In this document: one piece after another, positions 53,442-64,000 of the stretch
How positions within the stretch are numbered: position 1 is the first letter of the stretch
Layout: the number at the start of each line of letters is the position of its first letter
Source of the DNA: DASQPR01 sp963727415
GTDB taxonomy: Bacteria; Actinomycetota; Actinomycetes; Mycobacteriales; Micromonosporaceae
DNA: 64,000 nt
Assembly: GCA_963727415.1 (NCBI GenBank)
Contig: CAVSGF010000002.1
Span: forward strand, 1,798,001-1,862,000
Reading direction: 5' to 3'
The notes under the pieces: generated by a model
Seen by the model: only the letters and a program-made list of their open reading frames with translations
Database searches by the model: none
Told to the model about the DNA's origin: nothing
Program-made: the position numbers and the translations under genes

Positions 53442-54450
53442 TCAAGTGCGCTGATCCGTGCAGTGGCAGTCGCTCTGGCGCATCCAGTGCTCGAGATCTC
53501 GCACTTGATCATGGGGGTGGCGCACGAAGAGCGCCCCGCGGCGGGTACGGGCGGACCCGATCAGGCGCTGGTCGCGATTCGGCCGGTGGAGGCTGCGGCC
53601 GTTGCCGCCGCGGCGGCGCAGGTACTTCTCGAACTCTTGGGCGATCTCGTCGCCGGAGGTCTGGCTGCAGGCCCTCGTCGCCGGTTCGTTCCTCCAGCTC
53701 GCGCACGTACTCGGCCGAGTTCGGCGTCCTGCTCGGCGGCGGCGCGCAGCTTCTGCTCCCAGGCGGCGGACTCCTCGGCCAGGTCGGTCATCGGCACCGG
53801 CAGGTCAAGGACGTCCTCGATACGGTGCAGCAGGGCCAGCGTCGCCTTCGGGCAGGGCGGGTTGTTGGCGTAGTGCGGCACGTGCACCCAGAACGACAGC
53901 GAGTCGACCTCGGCGCGGACGCAGGCGTCGTGCAGGACGCCGACGATGCCGGTCGCGCCCTTCGTAGCGGGTGGGGGTGAGGTGGAGCCGCTCGGCGCGT
54001 CTCCGGGCGCCGAGCCGCTCCGCTGATCGGCAGCGGCCGGGAGAACGGGACGTCGGCGAGCAGGGCGCCGAGCACGACCACACGTTCGACTTCCAGGCTG
54101 TGGCAGAGCTCCAGGACCTCCTCGCAGAACGTCACGCCAGCGCATGCTCGGCTCGATGCCCGCGGATCAGCAGCACGTCCCGCTCGGCGCCGGGCGGGGT
54201 GGCGACCGAGAACCTGGTCGTCGGCCACTCGATGTGCCGGGTCTCGCCGTCGATCAGCGACGACCGTCGGCCGGTTGACCTGGAAGTCGTAGTAGTCCTC
54301 AGGGTCGAGGCGGCCGATCTCGCGTGCACGCCATACCTGTTCGAGGTGCTCGACGGCGGCCGTCGACGCATCGGCGGCGTCGTTCCATCCCTCGAAGGCG
54401 GCGATGGCAACTGGATGGCGGAGAACTGGCAGACCGTCGAACTCGCTCAC
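53442..54450 (-). CDS. PAC2-family protein (proteasome assembly chaperone-like; eight or more frameshifts)
   Basis: GTG 54450 gives VSEFDGLPVLRHPVAIAAFE, then AFEGWNDAADASTAAVEHLE, the PAC2 start. Further fragments in alternating frames are PEDYYDFQVNRPTVV, VTFCEEVLELCHSLEVERVV, VLGALLADVPFSRPLPI, TGIVGVLHDACVRAEVDSLS and FWVHVPHYANNPPCPKATLA, all PAC2 elements, then a coiled-coil/basic tail (LAEESAAWEQKLRAAAEQDA, VRELEERTGDEG) ending near 53442. Indels cluster at about 54270, 54195, 54150, 54025, 53985, 53960, 53690 and 53655. It sits between mshC and metH as in many actinomycetes. Role unknown; archaeal/eukaryotic relatives assist proteasome assembly. Confidence 0.8.
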
Positions 54451-54583
54451 CGTTCCAGCCTAGTGCGTCGCGCGGCGCGCCCGGGCCGGGCCGCGCCGGG
54501 ACTGGACGACCCGGTCCGGCCAGGTCCGGCGTGATCGCCGCCACCACCGATCCCGGCTGCTGAGACGAGTAAACTGGTCAATC

Positions 54584-54689
54584 GCCAGGCCGAGAGGCGC
54601 TGCGACGGACTAGAACGGCCTAGTTCCGCCACGCTCGACCTGGGATGTCGACTAAGGGCGCCTCCGACTTTCATTCGGAGGTGGCTGCG
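54584..54689 (+). ncRNA. S-adenosylhomocysteine (SAH) riboswitch controlling metH
   Basis: The metH leader contains CCGAG-AGGCGCTGCGACGG, the conserved SAH-riboswitch core, followed by a hairpin (CGGACTAG/CTAGTTCCG), then CTCG pairing back to CGAG (P1). GAGGCGC (54594-54600) is exactly complementary to GCGCCTC (54658-54664), forming the distal pseudoknot. The CCTC of that segment also pairs in CCTCCGA (54661-54667) with TCGGAGG (54675-54681), which contains the GGAGG ribosome site eight bases before the metH ATG. SAH binding would favour the pseudoknot and free the ribosome site, an on-switch. Confidence 0.82.
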
Positions 54690-58280
<3,591 letters not shown>

Positions 58281-58337
58281 CCTGGCGGGCACCTGGCCGG
58301 CGTCCAGCTCGTGGCTGCGCGGCTTCAGGGGTCCGGC

Positions 58338-58715
58338 TCAGCCGGCCACCCACAGGCAGAACGGGTGACCGGCCGGATCCAGCATCACGCGCACATGTTC
58401 CTGTGGCTGGTAGGCGGCCAGTTGCGCGCCGGCCGACTGGGCGAAGGTGACCGCCGCGTCCAAGTCGGTCACCTCGACGTCCAGGTGAATCTGCATCTGT
58501 GGATCGCCCTCGCCGGCCGGCCACACCGGCCGGACGTAGCGGGGCTCGGTCTGGAACGACAGGCCGATGCCGCCGCCCGGCGGGGCCAGGGTGACCCAAT
58601 CCGGCTCGTCGGAGCGGCGGGGCCAGCCGAGCAACTCCTGCCAGAACGCGGCGAGCGCGGCGGCGTCCGGCGAGTCGAGCACCATGCCATTGGGGCGGTA
58701 GGTCGGTCGGTCCAT
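58338..58715 (-). CDS. VOC-family protein
   Basis: A 125-residue glyoxalase-fold protein starting MDRPTYRPNGMVLDSPDAAA. LAAFWQELLGWPRRSDEPDW and MQIHLDVEVTDLDAAVTFAQ are the two repeats' starts, ending RVMLDPAGHPFCLWVAG. The DPAGHPFCL motif is characteristic of the actinobacterial VOC_6-type members. Function unknown. Convergent with metH. Confidence 0.85.
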   Translation of the reverse strand: MDRPTYRPNGMVLDSPDAAALAAFWQELLGWPRRSDEPDWVTLAPPGGGIGLSFQTEPRYVRPVWPAGEGDPQMQIHLDVEVTDLDAAVTFAQSAGAQLAAYQPQEHVRVMLDPAGHPFCLWVAG

Positions 58716-58798
58716 GACCACACCCTAGAACCGGGCTGCGACACTTGGCTTTCTTGATTCGCCATATGTGCTCTGAGCTGCGGCGATATAAAGGCCTG

Positions 58799-59272
58799 AT
58801 GAGGCTACGGAGGCTCGGGGTGCTGATCGCCATAGCCGCGCTGGCAGGCTGCTCGAGCACTGGGACGACGTCTTCGTCACCGTCGCCAACGCCGTCGCCG
58901 ACGACGTCGTCGGCCGCGCCGCCGGCGGGGACGGCGAGCCCATCGGCGGATCTGTGCACCACCTGGGACGATCTGACGACTGCCGTGACCGACCTGCAGA
59001 AGATCAATGTCGTCAGTGGCGGGGTGAGCGCGGTCCAGAATGCCCTGCAGAACGTGCAGGACAAGTTCGATACCTTCGCGTCGACCGCGCGCAGCCAGTT
59101 CAGCCCGCAGGTCAATCAGATGCGCGATGCGCTGCGCACGTTGCGGTCGGCGGTGAACGAGGCATCGGCGTCACCAGGCGCCACCACGATCGCGAGCGTG
59201 GTCAGCGCGGCCGGCGAGGTGGGAACCGCGTTCAACGCGCTGCATGACGCGGTCAAGTCCCGCTGCGGCTGA
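58799..59272 (+). CDS. Putative lipoprotein
   Basis: ATG 58799 (MRLRRLGVLIAIAALAGCSS) gives a signal peptide with lipobox LAGC, cysteine at residue 18. A Ser/Thr/Pro linker (about 20-50) leads to a helical domain with DLCTTWDDLTTAVTDLQKIN, VSAVQNALQNVQDKFDTFAS and VGTAFNALHDAVKSRCG, in which the first and last cysteines could be bonded. 157 residues. Likely membrane-anchored outside the cell; function unknown. CATATG and TATAAA elements at 58763-58792 may be its promoter. Confidence 0.75.
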   Translation: MRLRRLGVLIAIAALAGCSSTGTTSSSPSPTPSPTTSSAAPPAGTASPSADLCTTWDDLTTAVTDLQKINVVSGGVSAVQNALQNVQDKFDTFASTARSQFSPQVNQMRDALRTLRSAVNEASASPGATTIASVVSAAGEVGTAFNALHDAVKSRCG

Positions 59273-59350
59273 GACGGCCCCGGTACGCGTCGGGTGGTAC
59301 GACGTCGGATGCGCGCGACGCCGGCGGATTGCGCGCTTAGGCTGTCCGGT

Positions 59351-59800
59351 ATGGACCCGAATCCGCCCATCGGCCAGATCCGGCTGGACCAGATCAACCT
59401 GGTGGTTACCGATATCGAGGAGTCGCTGAGGTTCTTCCGGCTGCTCGGGATCCCGTTCGGTGAGCCGGGCGGGCCGCACGCCTCGTACCAGTTTCCGGGT
59501 GGCCCGCGCCTGGAACTTGATCAGCAGGAGTTCGGCCGGGTTTGGAACAGCGGCACTCCGGATGCGCTGGGCGGTGCCGCGGTATTCACCGTGTCGGTGC
59601 CGAGCCGGCCGGCCGTCGACGACCTGTGGCTGCGGATGCGTGACGCCGGCTATGAGTCCCGGCAGCGTCCGTACGACGCGTTCTGGGGCGCCCGGTATGC
59701 GATCATCGCCGACCCGGACGGCTACCAGATCGGACTGATGAGCCCGCCGGACGCTGACCTCCGGTTCTGGCCGCCGAGCCAGGCGCCCGGCCCGGACTGA
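59351..59800 (+). CDS. VOC-family protein
   Basis: ATG 59351 gives MDPNPPIGQIRLDQINLVVT; NLVVTDIEESLRFFRLLGIP is the family's first strand-helix unit and RYAIIADPDGYQIGLMSP the last. 149 residues. Metal-ligand positions are present (His in GPHASYQF, Glu in LELDQQEF). Substrate unknown; typical of the many small actinomycete VOC proteins. Confidence 0.85.
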   Translation: MDPNPPIGQIRLDQINLVVTDIEESLRFFRLLGIPFGEPGGPHASYQFPGGPRLELDQQEFGRVWNSGTPDALGGAAVFTVSVPSRPAVDDLWLRMRDAGYESRQRPYDAFWGARYAIIADPDGYQIGLMSPPDADLRFWPPSQAPGPD

Positions 59801-59823
59801 TCGCCGGCCGGCGCCCGCCGGTG

Positions 59824-59964
59824 CTACGGGAAGCGGGCCGGGATCGCCTTCTCGTCGTGGCCGCCGCTGGCGGATCGGGAGACGTACCAGGCGTTCTTGC
59901 CCTCCCTGATGGTCACCGCCTCACCCAGTTCGGTGCCGATGTGGTGCGGGCCCCGCGGTGCTCG
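59824..59964 (-). pseudogene. Small coding remnant directly after a TAG stop
   Basis: In frame after the TAG of the upstream gene (59965-59967), the minus strand reads RAPRGPHHIGTELGEAVTIR then EGKNAWYVSRSASGGHDEKA and IPARFP before a second TAG (59824-59826). It has no ATG, GTG or TTG before its middle, yet third positions are almost all G or C, so it has been under coding selection. Either it is a separate short gene whose start is lost or mis-sequenced, or the upstream stop is wrong or read through. I do not recognise the family. Confidence 0.4.
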
Positions 59965-60339
59965 CTAGCGGTACCGGAATCCGTCGAACATGCGGCGGAA
60001 GAAGCCGCCCTCGACCGGCAGTGCCGGCTCCGGCGGCGGTGCGGCTTTCTTGAACGATCCGAGGGGCTTGTCGTAGTCGGCGCGGGCAATGGCGTCGATG
60101 ACCTGGGCGTCGTCGAAGCTCTCGGAACCGGGTATGTCCGGGACCAGGCCGACCAGCATGCCGTTGCGCATGACCTGGGCGTCGAGGGCGGCGGCGCCGT
60201 CGGCGTCCCAGATGGCCTCGCGTCCGTCGGGAAGATCCACTCGAATGCCGAACCGGGACGCCGGTGCGATGTGCAGGTGGGCTGGGATTCCGCGTTCGCG
60301 AAGTCGATCAACAATGCGGCGGGCTCGAAGCTCTTCCAT
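59965..60339 (-). CDS. Hypothetical protein
   Basis: ATG 60339: MEELRARRIVDRLRERGIPA, HLHIAPASRFGIRVDLPDGR, EAIWDADGAAALDAQVMRNG and MLVGLVPDIPGSESFDDAQV, then a Pro-rich link and FFRRMFDGFRYR. 124 residues, a compact alpha/beta domain with no signal peptide or membrane segment. It resembles short uncharacterised actinobacterial proteins; no function is proposed. Coding signal continues past its stop. Confidence 0.6.
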   Translation of the reverse strand: MEELRARRIVDRLRERGIPAHLHIAPASRFGIRVDLPDGREAIWDADGAAALDAQVMRNGMLVGLVPDIPGSESFDDAQVIDAIARADYDKPLGSFKKAAPPPEPALPVEGGFFRRMFDGFRYR

Positions 60340-60391
60340 CGCCCAAAGTTAGCCCAGTTTCCTGGATGTTTCCTGGACGCGAAGCTGGATG

Positions 60392-61522
60392 TCAGCTGTG
60401 TGTCGGTACCGTCGTGACCTGGTGCGCCTCGGTCACATCGGGCGCCTCCCAGCGGCGTGCCAGCCTCTGGATGACCGGGTTGGGCACCGGCCGCGGCCGG
60501 GCCCGGTTGCGCCGGAACAGAACCGCGGGCGGCGCCTCGGTGGCGACGATCTCGATCCGGGCGCGGTATCCGGCGCACAAGGCGATCGTGCGGGCTCGTG
60601 TATGGCGTGTGATGTTGGTGGCGTTCCAGATGAACGGCTCGCGGGCTCGCAGCAGCGTCCGGGCCCGGTCCCGCGCGGCAGCGATCACCGGCGCTTGGTC
60701 GGCTCCCGGCGCTACGCCAAGTTCGTCTCGGATCGCGTCCAGGCTGATCACCGGCTGGCCGCCTCGATGGTTCCGGATCCAGGTGTCCTTGCCGGTGGCG
60801 GGCAGCCCGGACATCAGGGTGACGGTGAAGGACGTGTTGTCGTAGGCGGCGTAAGCGGGATCCCGCCCGGGGTTGCGGAACCAGTCGAATCGCGCGTGGT
60901 CGGAGGCGAAGCGGCGGGGCTGGTCCAGGCAGTCCCGGTCGGTGCACCACTCCGCGTACAGGTCGACGTTGCCATGCAGCGTGTCGGCGTCGGCGCAGAT
61001 CCGGCCGGCGATGTCGGCGTGCGCCAGCGCTACCAGGTCCTGGTTGCGGGCAAGTAGTGACACGCGGAACGCGATCGCGTCCAGATCGTCGCGTTCGAGT
61101 GCCCAGAACGGCACCTGGTGATGGCGGATCAGGGCGCAGATGTGCTCCCGGTCGAGCGGGCCGGTGCCGAGTTCCCACAGCAGCCGCCGGGCGAGCAGGT
61201 CACCCGCCCGGGAAAGCCCGTGAGCGGTAATCGTTCCGTCGGCGCAGGTCTGGGTGGTGAACGGCTTGGCGGCGTCGTGCATCAGCACAGCGGTGAACAG
61301 CCGGGTCCGGTCCGAGCAGGCCAGCGCTCGCCACGCCGGCGACGCGGCGAGCGCTTCGGCGGCCATCGCGGTGTGCGTGGCGACGTCACCCTCCGCGTGG
61401 TGGCGTGCATCCTGCGGTACGCCCCGGAGCGCACGGATCCAGTCGAAGGCGTCCCGGATGCGCTCCCACGGCACCGTCCAGGATGGAGGTTGCGGGCACA
61501 GGCCGGCCAGTACGCCCATCAC
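60392..61522 (-). CDS. HD-domain and AAA/P-loop kinase fusion, RNA-repair-like
   Basis: GTG 61522 (VMGVLAGLCPQPPSWTVPWE). Residues about 40-140 hold an HD metal-phosphohydrolase: HHAEGDVATHTAMAAEALAA, VLMHDAAKPFTTQTCADG and LIRHHQVPFWA. Residues about 225-375 are a polynucleotide-kinase-like P-loop domain: LMSGLPATGKDTWIRNHRGG (Walker A), ISLDAIRDELGV and ERNRARPRPVPN-type lid sequence. 376 residues, intact. The combination with an RNA ligase and nucleotidyltransferase suggests end-healing of broken RNA (phosphatase plus kinase). Start lies two bases after the ligase stop. Confidence 0.82.
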   Translation of the reverse strand: MMGVLAGLCPQPPSWTVPWERIRDAFDWIRALRGVPQDARHHAEGDVATHTAMAAEALAASPAWRALACSDRTRLFTAVLMHDAAKPFTTQTCADGTITAHGLSRAGDLLARRLLWELGTGPLDREHICALIRHHQVPFWALERDDLDAIAFRVSLLARNQDLVALAHADIAGRICADADTLHGNVDLYAEWCTDRDCLDQPRRFASDHARFDWFRNPGRDPAYAAYDNTSFTVTLMSGLPATGKDTWIRNHRGGQPVISLDAIRDELGVAPGADQAPVIAAARDRARTLLRAREPFIWNATNITRHTRARTIALCAGYRARIEIVATEAPPAVLFRRNRARPRPVPNPVIQRLARRWEAPDVTEAHQVTTVPTHS

Positions 61523-61523
61523 G

Positions 61524-62118
61524 TCACCGTGCCTCGGATCGGTACAGCACGTCCGGGTCGGCCAGCCGGTTCACGATGACCGACCGGTCCAGCCAGTGCG
61601 TGCCGGAGTCCAGCACCGCGGTCAGAAAGGTCGGCCGCACCCACTTGAGGCGCTCGGTCACCTGGTCGCCGGACTCGATTTTCAGGTACAGCCCTTCCAT
61701 CGCGTCATCGGCGTCGGATTCGGCCGCGACCCGATCCGGGTCGGCGTTGGCCGCACGGGCGGCCTCGGCCAGGCATGACCGCCATCGCGCCGTCCGGCAC
61801 GTCGACGGCCCAACGTGGTCGACCAGCGCGGCGAGCGTGGTGGCGGTGCCTTCACCGAGTACCGGCGCCGAGGTGATCGGCAGGCCGGTCAGGAGGCTTC
61901 GCCGCGCCGGAGTCGAAAGGAATCGGCCGTCGCGGCGGTCGTAGACGTCGAACTCGCAGAAGTAGTGCGGCAGGGCGTTGTAGAAGACGGTGTGCTTGGC
62001 GTACAGCCATTCGCCGTACACGACGTACCGGTCATCGATGCGCTTCCAGGTCGGAGTCGCCGGGTTGCAGCCGTGAGCCTTCAAGGTGCCGGGTCCGGGG
62101 GTATTTGCGCAGGATCAT
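61524..62118 (-). pseudogene. RNA ligase-family gene with internal deletion of the catalytic segment
   Basis: ATG 62118, overlapping the upstream gene's stop (ATGA), begins MILRKYPRTRHLEGSRLQPG then DSDLEA, the start of ATP-dependent RNA ligases of this type. It then passes, out of frame, into RYVVYGEWLYAKHTVFYNAL and PHYFCEFDVYDRRDGRFLST (motif IIIa-like), and LYLKIESGDQVTERLKWVRP (motifs IV/V). Relatives have about 70 residues between, including the adenylated lysine K-x-D-G; these are absent here and the junction (about 62045) shifts frame. As sequenced it cannot ligate. Downstream motifs are intact, implying recent loss or an assembly collapse. Confidence 0.75.
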
Positions 62119-62828
62119 GACTGTGTCGCCGCCTGTGCCTGTTCGCGGATTACCTCAAGTTCCCGCTTGTCCCATTCGTCGAGCAGGTCGCTCAGGCCGC
62201 GGTCGCGGGCCAGCGGCTCAAGGTCGAGCCATACCGAGATCGGTTCGGCCGCCAGCCGGTCAGGGAACGTGGCGGCGTCCCAGGGTGGCCCGAGCGGGTA
62301 GGTCGCCAGTTCCCACCGCAGGTACTTGTTGTACGGGCGCCAGCGGCCGTGCAAGCCGAACAGGGTGCCGAGAATCGGGGCCACGCACTCCATCTCGTCG
62401 AGGCGGGCCTCGGCGGCCCGGCCGTCGCGGCGGCTCTTCGCCGCCCGGTACGCCTGATTGATCAGGACGTCGAAGCATGCACGAGCCTCAGTGGCCGCTT
62501 CCTCCGGCGTGGGCAGGGCCTGTCTGTCGAGCAGTGGCTGGATCGCGCCGCCGGTCCGGTCCAGCAGGATCTGGGCGCCCCGGAACATCCACCGCATCCA
62601 CCGTTGCTGAGGTTCGCCGAGATCGCCGAGCGAGTAGACGATTTCGTCGAGTTCGGGGGAGCGGCGGGTGGTTCGCGGATGGGCGGCGCTGTACTCCGGT
62701 ACGACGATGATCACGTCGTGGTCGGAACGCTCCGTGGCCATACCGCGCGCCGCCGATCCAGTGAGGACTACGGCCAGCACTGACGGGTCGGCTTCCAGGC
62801 GGGCCATGAGGTCGTCGAAGGCCGGCAT
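62115..62828 (-). CDS. Nucleotidyltransferase of the polymerase-beta/MNT fold
   Basis: ATG 62828 gives MPAFDDLMARLEADPSVLAV. VLTGSAARGMATERSDHDVI is the G-S-x(n)-S-D-x-D nucleotidyltransferase signature with two metal aspartates; the C-terminal 120 residues are helical (FDVLINQAYRAAKSRRDGRA). 237 residues, intact. Head of a tight three-gene operon with the RNA ligase and HD-kinase. Such enzymes add nucleotides to RNA or protein; an RNA-end role is inferred from neighbours. Confidence 0.82.
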   Translation of the reverse strand: MPAFDDLMARLEADPSVLAVVLTGSAARGMATERSDHDVIIVVPEYSAAHPRTTRRSPELDEIVYSLGDLGEPQQRWMRWMFRGAQILLDRTGGAIQPLLDRQALPTPEEAATEARACFDVLINQAYRAAKSRRDGRAAEARLDEMECVAPILGTLFGLHGRWRPYNKYLRWELATYPLGPPWDAATFPDRLAAEPISVWLDLEPLARDRGLSDLLDEWDKRELEVIREQAQAATQS

Positions 62829-63001
62829 GATCTCTATCTTCCGGACCGGGGCAACCGAATTCAGGTCGCCGTGAGCCCGGCGGCCCAGAAGCCCGGCGAC
62901 GCCGGTGAAGTGCGGGCTCGTCGTGTGTTGTAGATCATCGCGGACCTGGCGGGCGCGCGATGATCATGTGATCGAGTGGTCGGGCCGGATACGCTCTCGG
63001 C

Positions 63002-63736
63002 GTGGATCAGCAGCCGGTTACCCGACGCCTTGCCGCCGTCCTGTTCGACATGGACGGCACGCTCGTCGACAGCGAGAAGGTATGGCAGGTCGCGCTCGAC
63101 GAACTCGCCGCCGAACTGGGCGGCCAGATGTCGGCCGCGGCACGCCAGGCGATGATCGGCGCCACCACACCGCGTGCCATGCAGATCCTCCATGACGATC
63201 TTGGGTTGACCGGTCGCGATGTGTACGCCGACGGCGACCAACTGGAGGACCGCATGATGACGCTGTGCGGTGCGCGGCTGGCGTTCCGGCCCGGCGCCCT
63301 GGAACTCCTCAGCGAGATAAGGGCGGCCGGCATCCCGACGGCCCTGGTGACCGCCACGGTCCGGCGGATCGTTGACGTGATGCTTGAGACGATCGGCAGG
63401 CACCGGTTCGACGCGGTGGTAACCCACAACGATGTTGTCAACGGCAAGCCGGACCCCGAGCCTTACCTGGCGGCGGCGGCGGCGCTGGGTGTGGATCCGG
63501 CCGACTGTGTTGCCATCGAAGACTCGCCGACGGGGGCGGCCAGTGCCGCGGGAGCGGGCTGCGTCGTCCTGGCCGTACCGTCGGAGCTGGACCTGTCACA
63601 TCTGCGGGGGGTGACGCATGTGGCCAGCCTCGCTGATGTCGACGTCGAGTACCTGCGGGCCGCGGTGGGATCGGCCGGTCCGCGGACCGCCGAGGCTCAA
63701 GCCTCGGCGGTCACGGCCACGGACAACTCCAGGTAG
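63002..63736 (+). CDS. HAD-superfamily phosphatase
   Basis: GTG 63002: MDQQPVTRRLAAVLFDMDGT with motif I D-x-D-G-T, LVTATVRRIVDVMLETIG (motif II Thr), GKPDPEPYLAAAAALGVDPA (motif III Lys) and VAIEDSPTGAASAAGAGC (motif IV). Cap domain between residues 20 and 90 identifies a beta-phosphoglucomutase/phosphatase-like subfamily. 244 residues. A GCCGAGGCT-CA-AGCCTCGGC hairpin (63689-63708) lies within its last codons and could terminate transcription. In many actinomycetes this gene directly follows metH; here 4.7 kb intervene. Confidence 0.9.
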   Translation: MDQQPVTRRLAAVLFDMDGTLVDSEKVWQVALDELAAELGGQMSAAARQAMIGATTPRAMQILHDDLGLTGRDVYADGDQLEDRMMTLCGARLAFRPGALELLSEIRAAGIPTALVTATVRRIVDVMLETIGRHRFDAVVTHNDVVNGKPDPEPYLAAAAALGVDPADCVAIEDSPTGAASAAGAGCVVLAVPSELDLSHLRGVTHVASLADVDVEYLRAAVGSAGPRTAEAQASAVTATDNSR

Positions 63737-63871
63737 CACATCAGCCCGGTAAGCGGGACCAGCTTGGTAATCGATCGGCGTGGCAACCGGTCAACCCGGG
63801 AACTGACCGGCGGACCGGCAAGGCATCCGCCCCGCAGATCCGCCGTCCGATGATCGTCGCCGCCCCGGCCG

Positions 63872-64000
63872 CTACTCGTAGCTGATCGCCGCGAGCACGT
63901 TGGTGCGGGCCGCACGGATGGCTGGCAGGACCGCCGCCACCACGCCGACGATCGCGGCCAGAATCAGATAGACGATCATCTGGCTCCACGGCAGCGACAG
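63872..64000 (-). CDS. ABC transporter permease, MacB/FtsX type, C-terminal fragment
   Basis: The right edge cuts this gene. Read on the minus strand it encodes LSLPWSQMIVYLILAAIVG, VVAAVLPAIRAARTNVLAAI and SYE before TAG (63872-63874). A final membrane helix followed by LPAIRAAR-x-NVLAAI is the characteristic end of FtsX-domain permeases of lipoprotein or peptide exporters. Nothing else of the transporter is in the window. Confidence 0.85.
   Translation of the reverse strand: MSLPWSQMIVYLILAAIVGVVAAVLPAIRAARTNVLAAISYE

Noticed and set aside
54540..54689. Cobalamin riboswitch ahead of the B12-dependent metH
   Set aside because: The leader is too short and lacks a B12 box; the core and pseudoknot match the SAH riboswitch instead.
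63689..63708. Terminator hairpin within the HAD gene as evidence of an earlier stop
   Set aside because: The reading frame and composition continue through it to 63736; it is noted only as part of the HAD entry.

Overview
The window is very GC-rich with strong G/C bias at third codon positions and carries several actinobacterial signatures: mshC of mycothiol biosynthesis, four DinB/DUF664-type mycothiol-transferase-like genes, PAC2, DUF3090, SCO1664-family, DUF5703 and DUF5709 proteins, two F420-type LLM oxidoreductases, and a 13E12-type DUF222/HNH protein. The order uppP - histidine phosphatase - DUF3090 - SCO1664 - (mshC) - (PAC2) - metH - (HAD) is a conserved actinomycete neighbourhood. 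A Micromonospora/Actinoplanes-like or related actinomycete is likely; genus cannot be fixed from this sequence alone.

Layout. 0-3.4 kb: end of a winged-helix protein, a flavin-dependent halogenase, and a DegT-type aminotransferase fragment fused to an IS110-type transposase, looking like a worn secondary-metabolism edge. 3.8-7.0 kb: remnant of an integrative element (DUF2637 membrane protein, tyrosine integrase, AbrB-like partner) beside a tRNA-Leu(GAG). 7.2-12.4 kb: VOC protein, then a TetR regulator with tandem palindromic operators and a heterodimeric ABC exporter. 12.5-31.3 kb: mostly housekeeping and metabolic genes: DinB proteins, an orphan OmpR-type regulator, a flavin amine oxidase, a class A PBP, the three-gene proton-translocating transhydrogenase operon pntAA-pntAB-pntB, a duplicated-domain lipoprotein, a tyrosine phosphatase, an LLM oxidoreductase, a divergent LysR/aminotransferase pair, cysteine dioxygenase and a hydrolase. 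31.4-40.7 kb: GNAT/DUF1684 fusion, M20 peptidase, DUF5703, aldo/keto reductase, LLM, uppP, phosphatase, DUF3090, SCO1664. 40.8-47.4 kb: accessory block splitting that neighbourhood (DinB, nucleotidyltransferase-like protein, repeat-rich DNA, SOS-box-preceded HNH protein, Nudix, IS5 relic, GNAT, lpdA). 47.6-58.3 kb: mshC, zinc-ribbon operon, APH-type kinase, GntR regulator, PAC2, and metH under an S-adenosylhomocysteine (SAH) riboswitch. 58.3-64 kb: VOC and lipoprotein genes, a compact RNA-repair-like operon (nucleotidyltransferase, RNA ligase with an internal deletion, HD-kinase fusion), a HAD phosphatase and the end of a MacB/FtsX-type permease.

How they fit together. mshC makes the cysteine-ligated mycothiol precursor that DinB/DUF664 enzymes may use. 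metH removes homocysteine, and the SAH riboswitch would couple its translation to SAH load. TetR plus the two ABC subunits form an inducible export module.

Sequence quality caveat. About 20 genes contain single-base indels that break an otherwise intact reading frame, strongly clustered (0-2.1 kb, 10.4-12.4 kb, 30.5-40 kb, 51-54.5 kb), while 12.5-30.4 kb and 41.5-49.7 kb are clean. Conserved housekeeping genes (uppP, PAC2, metH) are hit and catalytic motifs survive, so most are probably consensus errors rather than real pseudogenes. Coordinates given for such genes are the whole locus from start to stop after mentally repairing the indels.
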